64,000 nt of DNA, from contig MU004237.1 of NCBI GenBank assembly GCA_010405405.1, positions 1,127,345 through 1,191,344 of the forward strand, read 5' to 3'. The notes beneath the pieces are model-generated. The model was not told the DNA's origin. It saw only the letters and a program-made list of their open reading frames with translations, and did no database searches. Both the position numbers and the translations under genes were made by a program. Of this stretch, positions 25,346 to 36,125 are shown in pieces (within the stretch, counting starts at the first letter, position 1; every line of letters begins with the position of its first letter). The stretch is from Microthyrium microscopicum. Lineage: Eukaryota; Ascomycota; Dothideomycetes; Microthyriales; Microthyriaceae.

Positions 25346-26446
25346 ATGGGTCATCACAATCGCCATTTCTCAGGCGATCCTTACTCTTTGAATGGCATTT
25401 GGGGACCCCCTACCAGTGCAGCAAAGTAAAACAGCCATTTCCTTCACAATTATATATGGAAAACTAACATATTCGTCATCTAGCTTCTGTGAAGAGGATT
25501 ATGCTGTTACCTTTTACATCGCTGAATTCATCAACGCACTCACCAACGTTACATACAGTAAGTACATTACAAATAGGTGGACAAGATAACCGCCGCCCCT
25601 GTCAATCACGATAGCTGTTATCGAATATTTGAGGCCATATGTTGTTTTCCCAGTTGCCGTTTGGAGCACTTCTCAGATAGAACTGCTTCTACGGAGGAGA
25701 ACAATCGAAGTTGTCGTAAAAGAAGGAAGAGGACAAGCCTTTTGATCGATGAAAAGCGGCCATCTATCTCGTCCACCAGTAATCAACTCACCGTCAGAAT
25801 TTACTAACAAAATCACCCAGTCTACTACGCTTTCAGATATGCCCGCAACCGCGGACGCAACCAAGCCTGGAATGGCCACGACTTGATGTCCATCTCTCTC
25901 TTCCTAGTTGGAGTTTCATCATTCATCTTCCACACCACCCTGCGCCAAACAGCACAGCTATTTGACGATCTCTCCATGCTACTTCTAGGAGCCTCATTCC
26001 TCCTATCAGTATACACCACCAACCAGACACCCGTAGTTCAATCTTTGCTAGCGACGATTATTTGCGGAGGCATCTCCATCGTCTCTGTCATATATCTTCG
26101 GACTGGCAATATGGTTTTGCACACCATTAGCTTTGGGACTGTACTACTGTTAACTGGACCAAGGACTTGGTACTTGATTCGCAAGCGCAAGGGATTGAGT
26201 AAGGATAAGTCGGGTGAAAAGAAGAAAAGCTCTGGTTTAGACTACAAGTTGGCTAAAGCAGGCGTGTTGCTTGTGGCTGGCTTTACTCTCTGGAACATTG
26301 ATTTGGTAATGTGTTCGCAGCTGAGGGCTGTGAGGAATTATGTTGGTTTGCCATGGGCCTGGCTTTTTGAGTTACATGGCTGGTGGCATATTTTGACTGC
26401 TGCTTCCGCTTTCGAGTTCATTGAACTGGTCAGAATCATCTGCTAG
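25346..26446 (+). CDS. Alkaline ceramidase (Ydc1/Ypc1 family)
   Basis: Three exons (25346-25425, 25484-25557, 25821-26446) encode 259 residues. Exon joins rebuild GIWGPPTSAAKNFCEEDYAV and NVTYIYYAFRYARNR, both hallmarks of the family N-terminus. Family residues are visible: the acidic EED after the first cysteine, S/H in FIFHTTL near residue 92, D in FDDLSML, and a C-terminal HGWWH that supplies two zinc-binding histidines. About seven hydrophobic helices span the protein. It hydrolyses ceramides to sphingoid base and fatty acid at the endoplasmic reticulum or Golgi, and some members also run the reverse reaction. Intron 2 is 263 nt. Translation without splicing gives only the last 187 residues, so the first two exons are easily missed. 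Confidence 0.93.
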
Positions 26447-27057
26447 ATGGTGGATGATCATCCACAGCTTGATTTGGCATTGACTCGAGTTGGTCATTAG
26501 CTCCTAATAATTGGCGATTATTCGTATCAAAGTAGAATGCTAATGTGTTGTCTTTCCAGAATTTGGCTGTACAAATTCGATGTCACATTGGCAACTCATC
26601 CCAGGAAACGGTTCTCAAAACAGTAGTTGATGGCTATGCCAAGTACACATTTAAGTAATGGTTTCTACCAGCAGATTGCATACTTTGGAAGTCTAATGGG
26701 ATTTCCGAAAGAGAGAACTGGACTACCTGTGCACGATCCTATATTGGTAACAGTATATATCGTTATAGGCTAACCCTCTACTTAGGTCTTCAACATATCG
26801 ACTGATTCTAAATTATTTTTCAAGGTTTCTCTACCAAATATTCTGGCCATTCATTAAAGTAGACATTTCAATATTCAGAAATGGCTAATTGATAGTCCGT
26901 GCAGTAAGTGTTACCGTTCAACGTCCCCCATTTTATCCTGATATAACTACTCTCATCCAAGGACTACGGATCTGAAAAGCGAAACATCCAGAGATCTTAC
27001 GTTGTCCACTGTCTGTCATTCGTTTGTCGAGCTCTCACTTGAAGGTAAACCCAGAAA
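26447..27057. other. Intergenic region before the cupin gene
   Basis: No gene recognised; it is AT-rich around 26740-26900. It holds the presumed promoter of the dioxygenase gene. Confidence 0.5.
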
Positions 27058-28212
27058 ATGAAGTCTGTAACAGTCCTTGGCGCCATCGCCTCCAGCACTG
27101 CTTTAACAGAAGCCGCAAAGAGTCTCTGGGTCAACAATACTCCCCTCTCGGTTCAACCATATGCCATTCTCAAAGGACATGGCACTCCCCTAGGAGGCGG
27201 CGATGTATGGAATCGCTTTCCCGTCTCTGGAAACTCGTCTGGAGGCGCCTTCACCATCATGACCACCCACGGCCCAGGCGACCTACGAGCCGGACCACCA
27301 GGCCTCTTCCCCCACGTCCACAAAAAGACATACGAGAACTTCTTCGCCACCAAAGGCCGCATCCAACTCTGGGCCCAAGGCCTCGACGGCTTCCTAAAAG
27401 GCACCACCCAACAACTCACCCGCATCCTCACCAAAGGCGACTTTGGCGCCGTCCCCCAAAACGGCATCCACACCTTCAAAGTCCTCGACCACGACTCCAC
27501 CCTAACCGGCGTCCTAGTCCCGGGTGGATTCGAAGAATTCTTCTTCGCCATGTCAAAACCAACCTTCAACCCAACCGCGCTAAACACCTGGGACGTATAC
27601 CCGCAACTAAACTTCACGCCTCGCGCGGACGCAGTAAACAGCAAAGGCGGCGAAGGCAACTGGTACAACGGCCCAAACACGCTCCCAGGCAGCAACGCAA
27701 ACCCCTATTTTATCGCAAAGAACTATGGGCCCAAATATATCAATGACAAACACGGCTACTACCAGATCATCACGCCGCTCGTCACTGGCAAAGAGAGCAA
27801 TAACCAGTTTGCGCAGGGCCATATTACTATGGATTTGAAACGAGGGAATAAAACCTCGCCAACACAGAAGGTTGCGCAGCATATGGCGTTTATGCTTGAG
27901 GAGGGTGAATTGCATGTTGGTGTGGAGGGGTATGATGAGGTGAGGTTGATTGAGGGTGATATTGTGTTTGTGCCGAAGAATACGCCGTTTACGTACTATG
28001 CGGGGGCGGAGTTTACAAAGTTTATGTATGTTAGTGGTGGAGGAGATGGGCTTGATGCGACGCTCATTCAGGGTGGGAAGCCGACGAGTAAGGCGGTTTA
28101 TCCGGTTAGTCAGGATGAGGCGACGGCGTTTAGTGCGCCTGGTATTTCTGATGGTGGGAAGGGAGGGAAAGGTGGTATGCCGATGTTGAGAATTCCTGGA
28201 TTCAGAATATAG
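27058..28212 (+). CDS. Bicupin dioxygenase resembling quercetin 2,3-dioxygenase, probably secreted
   Basis: A single exon encodes 384 residues. A short hydrophobic signal-like N-terminus precedes SLWVNNTP. The first cupin holds the metal site: FPHVHKKTYENFF gives two histidines and a glutamate near residues 86-95, and a third histidine comes from NGIHTFKV near residue 140. The second cupin (AQHMAFMLEEGELHVGV...GDIVFVPKNTPFTYYA, about 280-325) lacks the HxH pair, as expected for a one-metal bicupin. Fungal quercetinases open the flavonol ring with release of carbon monoxide, so plant flavonoid breakdown is a plausible role. The substrate is not proven by sequence. Base use switches sharply within the gene: C-ending codons to about 27780, G- and T-ending codons after about 27850. 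Confidence 0.85.
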   Translation: MKSVTVLGAIASSTALTEAAKSLWVNNTPLSVQPYAILKGHGTPLGGGDVWNRFPVSGNSSGGAFTIMTTHGPGDLRAGPPGLFPHVHKKTYENFFATKGRIQLWAQGLDGFLKGTTQQLTRILTKGDFGAVPQNGIHTFKVLDHDSTLTGVLVPGGFEEFFFAMSKPTFNPTALNTWDVYPQLNFTPRADAVNSKGGEGNWYNGPNTLPGSNANPYFIAKNYGPKYINDKHGYYQIITPLVTGKESNNQFAQGHITMDLKRGNKTSPTQKVAQHMAFMLEEGELHVGVEGYDEVRLIEGDIVFVPKNTPFTYYAGAEFTKFMYVSGGGDGLDATLIQGGKPTSKAVYPVSQDEATAFSAPGISDGGKGGKGGMPMLRIPGFRI

Positions 28213-28552
28213 TTGAACTTCAGCACGGTGTGGAAATAGGAGACGTATCAAAGTAGAGCTGATTTAGCTATTGAAGCCTCAGTCTCATTTGATTGTGAAG
28301 TGAACAGATGATCTGCTCATTCTACGTACGTTCTATCTACATTTGATGCGTCCCAACTATATACATCCCATCCTATACACTAGAATTATCGTAAAGGGTT
28401 TCGAATAACACATAACAATGAACAGAAGCAAGGAAAAACATTTGAGAGTATGAGACACTTATGCCTCATGATATGACAAGAGAAATAAACAAAAAATATG
28501 AACAGATGAATGACTGTGTAAACCTCCCCAACACTTGGGAATGGTTCTTCTT
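28213..28552. other. Convergent 3' intergenic region
   Basis: This is the shared 3' region of the cupin gene and the alpha-1,3-glucan synthase gene. No further feature was seen. Confidence 0.5.
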
Positions 28553-31500
28553 TTAAGGCTTGTTGAGTTGTTCGCTGCGGAAGAACTTGAGGAATCCAAG
28601 ACACACGAGGACTTGGAAACCGAGAGCGACCCAGAACCAGGCTTTGCTAAGTACAAAGTCGGCGCCGGCGGAGAAATCGGGAAAAACATCACCGGGACCT
28701 GGGAGTGGTTAGCTTTTATGATATAAAGAACGTGGATGAAGGGAACTTACCAAGATTATTGGGCGCGATGGCTCGTGCTAATATGGTGGAGACGGAGCCC
28801 AGGACTTGAGCTGCTAATAAGGTGAAAGCAACATGAATACGGGTGAGTGTTTGCAAGAAGATCATGCCAAAGCCGACGCCTTGGATGGTATCCAGGAGAC
28901 CCAGCCAGAGCCACAACGACCGGCTAGTCAATGCAGATGAAACCGCGCCACCAGCCCAGGGAAGATATAACCCGATTGACGATGTTCCCCAAAGCATCTG
29001 GCACCATCGCGGTGCACCGAGACCGATGGCAAAGAGCGGTAAGATCCATGAATGCTCTGCGCTGAGCCTCGCAAAAACGAAGAGGAACATCATCCATATT
29101 ACGACAAAGAAGAGGATGATGAGTAGGAAGATGGACCACACTGGTGCCGCGCGGGATGACCACAAGAACTGCCAGTTGCGACCGTATGGCGCAGAGAGAA
29201 AGAAGTTCTGTACAATGACTGTGACCATTGTCCAGACGACAATCTTACGACGCGTGAGAGCGGCATAGAAGGAAGGGACTTTGCCGGGTGCTTGACGATA
29301 GAAGGTGGGCAAACCGAGCTGAATAACGATACCAACGCCCCAGAGGAGCAAGGCGATGGGCACTGTCACTGCCGTGATTTTGGGCGAGCTGGCAAAGTCG
29401 GTATATGCTGATGTTTGGGCACCTGTGGGTGTCTGTGATGATAGCAAGCTGCCCCAGTACCATAGTGCGGCGACGTACAGTTGCTGAGTTCCTTGAATAA
29501 CGCAAGCTCGGAAGATCCAGTCCTTGACAGGAGCACCGCCTTCGTCGCCAAAGTTGAGAGAGAAGAAGAGAGCACCGCTGGAAGAGGCTATTGCGTATAG
29601 GCCAGTGGCAACATTCTGCGTCCAGTAGCGACCTTGACCTGAACCAACGTAGGGAACGAGGCCAAGAAGAAAGAATGCGAGGCCATATAGTAAGAAGGGG
29701 GATGAGAGACAGTACACGGCCTTGACTCTGCGGAACAAGATCCACCAGATTATCGATGCGCCCAGATAGATAGAGGCGATTGTGTAGAGCTTGTCTGCGG
29801 CTTGACCAACGCTGCCAGTCAATAGTGTGACTTGGTAAGAGTTGGCCGCGATAATCTGACCGAATGCAAGAAGCAATGTGTAGATGGGCCAATCTCCAAG
29901 CTTCATTTGCATGTACATTTTCAGTCCAGTCGGTGGTTTGTAGTCAGAGCCAAGCAAAAACTCGTCGTTATACTCATTACTCATTCTTGACTCTGCTCTG
30001 GAATCATCGGGTGAATACCCCATGGTCAACACTGGTTCCTTTCCGGGAATGATTGATCTTCCAAGTCGGGCATCGCGGAATTTGTCGAACCATGACTTTT
30101 CGCTCTTGATCAGGAATTCTTCGATACACATCTCAGAAGACTCGGAGTTCTTTCCATTCAAGGCTTCAAGACGATGCTCGAAAGTGTTATAGAACTCTCC
30201 TGTGCTATCAGTGAAGAAGGGGTCAACCTTCTGCAAATTATAGTCTTTCTTTTCGCCAACAACAAGGTCAAGACTGAGGGCTGAAGACCTGTTGGAAGAG
30301 TTTTGGGCGTAGAATGGAGTTGGAGGCTCAAATGTCTGCGGATTGAAGGAATCAACTGACATGGCCGATGGAGCCATTGACGGTGCCATTGACGGAGCCA
30401 ATGATGGAGCCAGAGAAGCCAAGGACTCCCGATTGCCATACCGCCGATTTGAGAATTGTGGTGAATAGGCGGGAGTGGGCGAAAAGGAGGGCTTTGGTGA
30501 GAATGCATGTGTTTGTTGGTGTAAATCTCGCTGGGCTTGATATCTTCTTTGCAATTCTTCCTCTGTAATAAGCTGCTCCTCACCATATCGAATGTCATCT
30601 TCTTCGTCTTCTTCGGCCAAAGTAGAATCGGATACCTGTCGAAGGCCCTGCCCGTTATCTAGGCGGTTTGGAGCATGACCCGGGCCATTTCTCATACCCA
30701 GAGAAAGTTGGCGTCGGAGGCCAGAGCCTTGAGAGGGCTTATGTGCTCCCATCAGCGGTGAGTTTGAACCAGAAACAGGTTGCGAGAGGGAGAAAGGCGG
30801 TGTTTCAGCTCCACTTCCATTGCTGGATGACCTGGATCCCGGGAATACAATGGTTGGAAGGTCAGGTACTGGTGGTGCGTCAAGGTCCGCAGCCGCAACT
30901 GAGTTACCAATAGTACTGGATGAGAAATGTCGCGACATGCGGTGGAACGCATCTTTAGGTTTGTTGGCTTCCGTCTGGTGGATCTTGATAGATTTGCTTT
31001 GCAAAATTCCAAGGTCCTCCTTCCATTGCTGTACTGGAAATCGTTGTTTGGCTGATCGGGCACGCATCATTGCTCTTACATCTTGCTTAGATGCAAGCGC
31101 GGAATCAATTGCCTCTTTGAATTGCTTGAGCAAATGAGAACTTGTCGTGCTTTCGACGGTATACCACCATCCTGGCATTTGACCTAAACTAGAAATCGTT
31201 AGCTACTACTGTTCATAGCAAAGTCAAGTTTGACTTACCCGCCAACTCTCGCACCAACACCAAGAGCGCCCTTACGACCGAATTCGACAGCCACAAGACC
31301 GAAAGGCTCATCTCGCGATGGAATAAGAGCAAACTCAGCACCACTAAAGATGTAAGGAGGCAATGCTGTGAACTCCGGTTTAGAGTATACACGGCCAGGG
31401 TACTTTTCCATAATCTTTTCAAGCTTGAGAGCAGCGAATTTTCCGTAAAGGTCGATGACGGGACCAATGGCGATAACTTGTACCTTAGGGTGTTGTTCTA

Positions 31501-34500
31501 AAACGGCTGGGAAGACGTCCGCAATGAGATCAACTCCCTTTTGGACACTCCATCGTCCAACAAAGACAAACAACTCTGCGTCAGCACGTTGATCAAGTCC
31601 TGCCCACTCCTGAGCTTGTCGCTTGAGTTCAGTTCTGCCAGCTTCAAATGCTGGGTCGATGTGTATATCGCCTTCTTTTGGTAACTGTTTGTCCCAGGCA
31701 TCGGTATCGGTAGGATCGGGGTTTGGGAGCTAAGACTCATTAGTACATGGTTTTTCTCGCGCTGATAGACTGCTCGAATATGATGAGCAGAGATAACTTA
31801 CTTTTCCGATCTTGGTGAGACCCCAGAAAATTGGGTAACGAGCCCATGAGCGCTTTCCGTATTTGTTGGAAACACCAACAGCGCCCACACCCTTTTGATG
31901 GACACGCAAATAGCTTGCGCCAGCGTGTAAGAGATTGAAGACTGAGCCAAATTGGACATACTGCTCAACTACCTGTTCAGGAAGATTGAAGACATGACAC
32001 ACTTCTTCTCTTTCTTTCGGCGTACGGATTGGCCAAAGACCTTGAAATTCGGCGTTGTGGAGGGATAAACAACATGGGATGGTTCGTGGAAGTAAATATA
32101 GAGGAGCGGCTGCACCATGGTAATCGTTGATATGATAGAGGTCGATTGGGAAGCGGTCAATGGTCTTCGCAATGCACTGATTCCATGCCGAGTAGTAAAT
32201 CGCCGAATCAAGATCGTCCATTCGAGGTGGATAAGGTTCGGTTTTTGTTTGTCCACGGAATATGGGTGCGTCCAGGAGCACATATGTTATGTTTCTGAGG
32301 AAATGATACTGGACTTGGACTTCATATTTGTTTCCAAGAATCATCACGTCCATCGGTTCAGCAGCAGTGTCTGTTGGGTATTCAACACCACCTACACATG
32401 GAACGACCCAGATGAGATCTTGATGTTGCAAATTCTTGCCCATGAGCTGAGCCATGACACCAAGACCTCCGATCTTGATCTTGATAGCCCAGTCTTCAAT
32501 ATCGTATTCCATGGTAGCGATAAGAACAGTACGGCGTTTCTCTGAAAATGCGACAGGCATGCCTGTTGAGGCGCGGATTCCACCAAGGCTAGTCAGATTG
32601 TCTTCGTCGTCTGTCTCGCGAATTTTCTCGTTTCCTCGTCGCTTGCGCATAAGGAATTGACCGAGGGAGAACTTCTCGGAAATGCCAACTTCATTGAACT
32701 TGACACTGTAAAAACCACGCATGTACAGATAGACTGCTAGTCCACCTGTGACGAGAGGTAGAGTGGCTAAAAGCCAGAAAAGAGCTAGCTGCACCCATCG
32801 ACTTCCGACAGGAACCAAAGTGTACCCCAAAGTACCTTCGTTGACCATTAGCCTGTACGCCAAATATGGTGAAGGGGGTGGCTCGGTGAAATTGACGGCC
32901 AGAGAAGATAACGATGATGGGGGAAGTCGATCAAGGACTCCATCTCCATCGACATCTCCGTAAACTCTGGTCTGATCAGGCTGGCCATCAGGATTGATAC
33001 CCCATACGTTCAGCTGGAACATGTCTGGCCATTCGCTCATGAAGTGGAAATTCCAATTTGAGCCACCATCGATCTCGAAGCTGTTTCGAAGACCTGCGTC
33101 GAATCCATATTGATTAAAAGGACCGTGAGCAAAGATGTGAGGGAAACGGCGAGGAGGATCGGTCAGTCTGGCCAAGTCCGCATGCTGAACAGCCGAGCTG
33201 CTACCAGCTTGTTGACCCCAATACTGTGCGATGATATGTGTACCATCCCATTGTTGCTTTTTGGTGCCTGTCCAAGGTTGTAGTTGAAGAGTATCGTTAC
33301 CACCATGGTAGGAGGCCCAGTCACTCCAGGAGCTGCCCCAGTTGAGAGTGTATCTCCACTTGTCGGCGCCGGCTGCCTTGTGTGAAATCAAGAGGGTTCC
33401 ATTTGTGTCTTGATGGATCAAGGCTCTCGTGTAGTTGGCCAGTTTTTCAAAGACTATAGGGTTATCTGGCTGTCCAATGCGAAAATAGAATCGATCAACT
33501 GAGTTGGTAGCAGCACCTGATGTAGTGGTAGCATTTCGAATAGTGATGGAATGGACGCCGTTCGAGACATTATCAAGAGTCGCCTTCCATGACCATGCAG
33601 TTGGTATGCCACCCACGAATGCTGGAGTTGTATCGCTGGCGTTGGCACATGTTACGCTGCCTTGCACAAGTTGAGCTGCTCTCAAATCTTCAGTAGTAGA
33701 GAGAATTTCCAATGCAGCTGTCACTTTGTCACAATCCATCGCGGTGGAGAAGTGAACCTCGATGTTGACAGATTCTTGTTGGCCTGGAGCAACCTTTGAA
33801 AGGATCCTAGCATCGTGTCCTGGGAGGAATCGAGTGATCATTGGAGGTGGTCCAACCCACTGGTCCTTTGGCACGTATGCCTTGTATTCGTAACCAGTCA
33901 TTTTCAACTGATTGAGGCAGCCATTTTTGGACTTTGAATCGATTGCAGTGACAGTAACCGGCGAATCAACGAGCGTGAGTTCTTCATGTGGATAGAACAG
34001 GTTCTTGACTGTAGTTCCACTGGCAAAGGCAGACACTAATGCCTTGTTCTTGTCTGTGCAATCAAATTGATAGGTTATCGTGTCATTGTCGTTATGATAG
34101 ACGAGCCAAACGGATTGATTACCCGCGGCGCCTGCCACCTGAAGGTTTTGAGCGACGGTGAGTTCTCCTCGCAAAACACTCCAAAGACCTGTCTCGGTCT
34201 TGACTGTTCCACTACCAGGGTATTGTCTCATTTCGGTCTGTTTGGAAAGATCCTGAAGATACCAGCCATCATTGAGCACAGGAAATTGCAGTCTGAGATA
34301 GTGCATGTGCTTAATGATGTTGCGCACCGGATGTGAAGAATCACGATGGTCCAGACTGACATTGTCATCTAAGCAACCATGGCGTGCATCTTCCCAAGGC
34401 ATCTGATAGTATTGTGTACTTCCAAGTGCGTAGCAACCGTGTACTTGCCACGCACTGGAACTCGACATGGGCTGACGACCGTAAAGATAATTGCTAGCCG

Positions 34501-36125
34501 TACTATCCAAGACGTAGAAGGCTCTGTAACACTTTGATTAGCATGTTTGTAGTATCTGTGGTTCCCGATGTGAAACTTACTGTTCTTCTCCCCAAGTCAA
34601 CATTGGCACACCTGGCATATGAATGGCAGTAACGAACATCCCAAGCAAAAATCTTTGTGTGCCATTTCGAATCGCAGGCCAACGAAACACGTCCTGATTA
34701 GTAACACCATACATGTGTCTTGGATCAAAGAGTCCAGTGTTGGCATTCACAAAATCGTTGGTCAAAAGCATCGTGTTCCAAGCATCGGTCCACGATCCTC
34801 CATTGGCATCATAACCGGCTTCTAGGTTACCGTCCATGCCCAGAAATCGTGTCAGCGACCGATAGACTGTATAGTGAAATGCGGCGGCGTCAAGTGAGTT
34901 TTTTCCGAGGTCGCGAATATAGTACTTGCTGTCCGACGAGTTACTCATGGTGCTAGCAAAGGAAATATTTGATGGCACCATATTGGGTTGTCGTCCCCTG
35001 CCCAGATAGACGGACCCAAATGTATTACCACCTGTAATCTCGCCTGGCATGAAGAAATTGCTCTTGCCCACTGATCTGGCACATTCTCGAACATAAGCAG
35101 CGAAATCTGCATGCGCATCGACGGTTGCCTGAGTGGCTTTATCGAATCTGAAGCCGTCGATGTCAAGCATAGTGATAGCCAGGCAACTAAAGTGTTGAAG
35201 CTTCTCTCGAACTGAAGGTTCCCATTCTCTCAACCTATCTTGCACGGAAGCAAACTTGGTGATTTGGCGCTGGAAATCCGGGAACACACCAAAAGCCTCG
35301 GTGTCTCCGTACTGATCAAATTCCGAATTGTAGCATCCCACCATTTGGTCAGTGTAGCTTTTGTCAATCGGATAGCCTGTTTCGTTCCAGAAACGTGGAT
35401 ATGTACAGGTTTGGTTGTAGTCGTTGGAAGTTTTGAAGTCCAAGTACTGGCGAGCAGACTTCCATTCCGTCGGATGTTCTTTGAGACTAAAGGGTGTCGT
35501 TGTATTGAGGTATCCCTCAAACCCAACCAAGTCTGCCATTGTAGCGAAGGTGTTGTCCAAGATAATGTACATGCCACGTTTGTGGATTTCAGTCACTGCG
35601 GCCCTCCAATCGTCAATTGTGCCGAAGTGATGATCGAGGATAGTCAAATCGACAGGCGAATATGAATCAGCAGTCCATGGTTGATTGAGGAAGGGGGAAC
35701 CTGCGACGTAGAGGCCCTTTATGCCCATGCCTTGAAGATAGTCCAGTGAATCCATAAGGCCAAGGACATCTCCTCCGTGGCGCATCTGGTTGCTGAGAAC
35801 ATCGTGTTCAAATTGTGTACTGTTCGCATCGTCGTTGGAAGGGTCACCATTCACGAAGCTATGAAAAAGGTTAGACTCCAGCTATCTCAAGTATGTATAT
35901 AACGATAGCAACTTACCGGTCCAAAAAGAATGTGTAGAAAGGGAATCGCCAATTTCCAGGCGATTGATAGAAGGTATGGTTGTCCCACTTTCCGGCATAC
36001 TCCAGTGGGTTTTGCGCATTCTGATTTTGATTAAGGTTATAGTTAACTTCGTCAGGAATATATGGAGCAGCAAGTGAATGTCGAAGATTAGTCGAAACAA
36101 TAAGAAAGAAGTGAATTAGACGCAT
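28553..36125 (-). CDS. Cell wall alpha-1,3-glucan synthase
   Basis: Six exons (36125-35917, 35858-34581, 34523-31802, 31729-31239, 31188-28751, 28698-28553) encode 2427 residues, the usual family size. The start at 36125 gives a signal peptide followed by [16 protein letters not shown]; an upstream in-frame ATG at 36230 would add 35 residues. An extracellular GH13 amylase-like domain spans about 50-560 and includes [10 protein letters not shown] and MPGEITGG. A transmembrane helix near 1075 leads to a cytosolic GT5 glycogen-synthase-like domain (about 1160-1600) with [17 protein letters not shown] and [12 protein letters not shown] Ser/Pro-rich linker and a C-terminal multipass domain (about 1990-2400) complete it. 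The enzyme uses UDP-glucose to build and translocate alpha-1,3-glucan at the plasma membrane. The polymer masks beta-glucan and supports hyphal aggregation. Confidence 0.97.
30361..30418 (-). repeat. Short SxAP tandem repeat inside alpha-1,3-glucan synthase
   Basis: The linker before the C-terminal membrane domain encodes [20 protein letters not shown], about four copies of a four-residue, 12-bp unit. It lies in a disordered cytosolic region. Confidence 0.75.

Noticed and set aside
27024-27746. 240-codon Arg/Pro/His-rich plus-strand frame and a 214-codon minus-strand frame at 27607-28251
   Set aside because: Both overlap the cupin dioxygenase frame and are side products of its strongly biased third positions.
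28843-29268. 141-codon plus-strand frame and several minus-strand shifted frames inside the glucan synthase
   Set aside because: They lie wholly within the confirmed glucan synthase coding exons.
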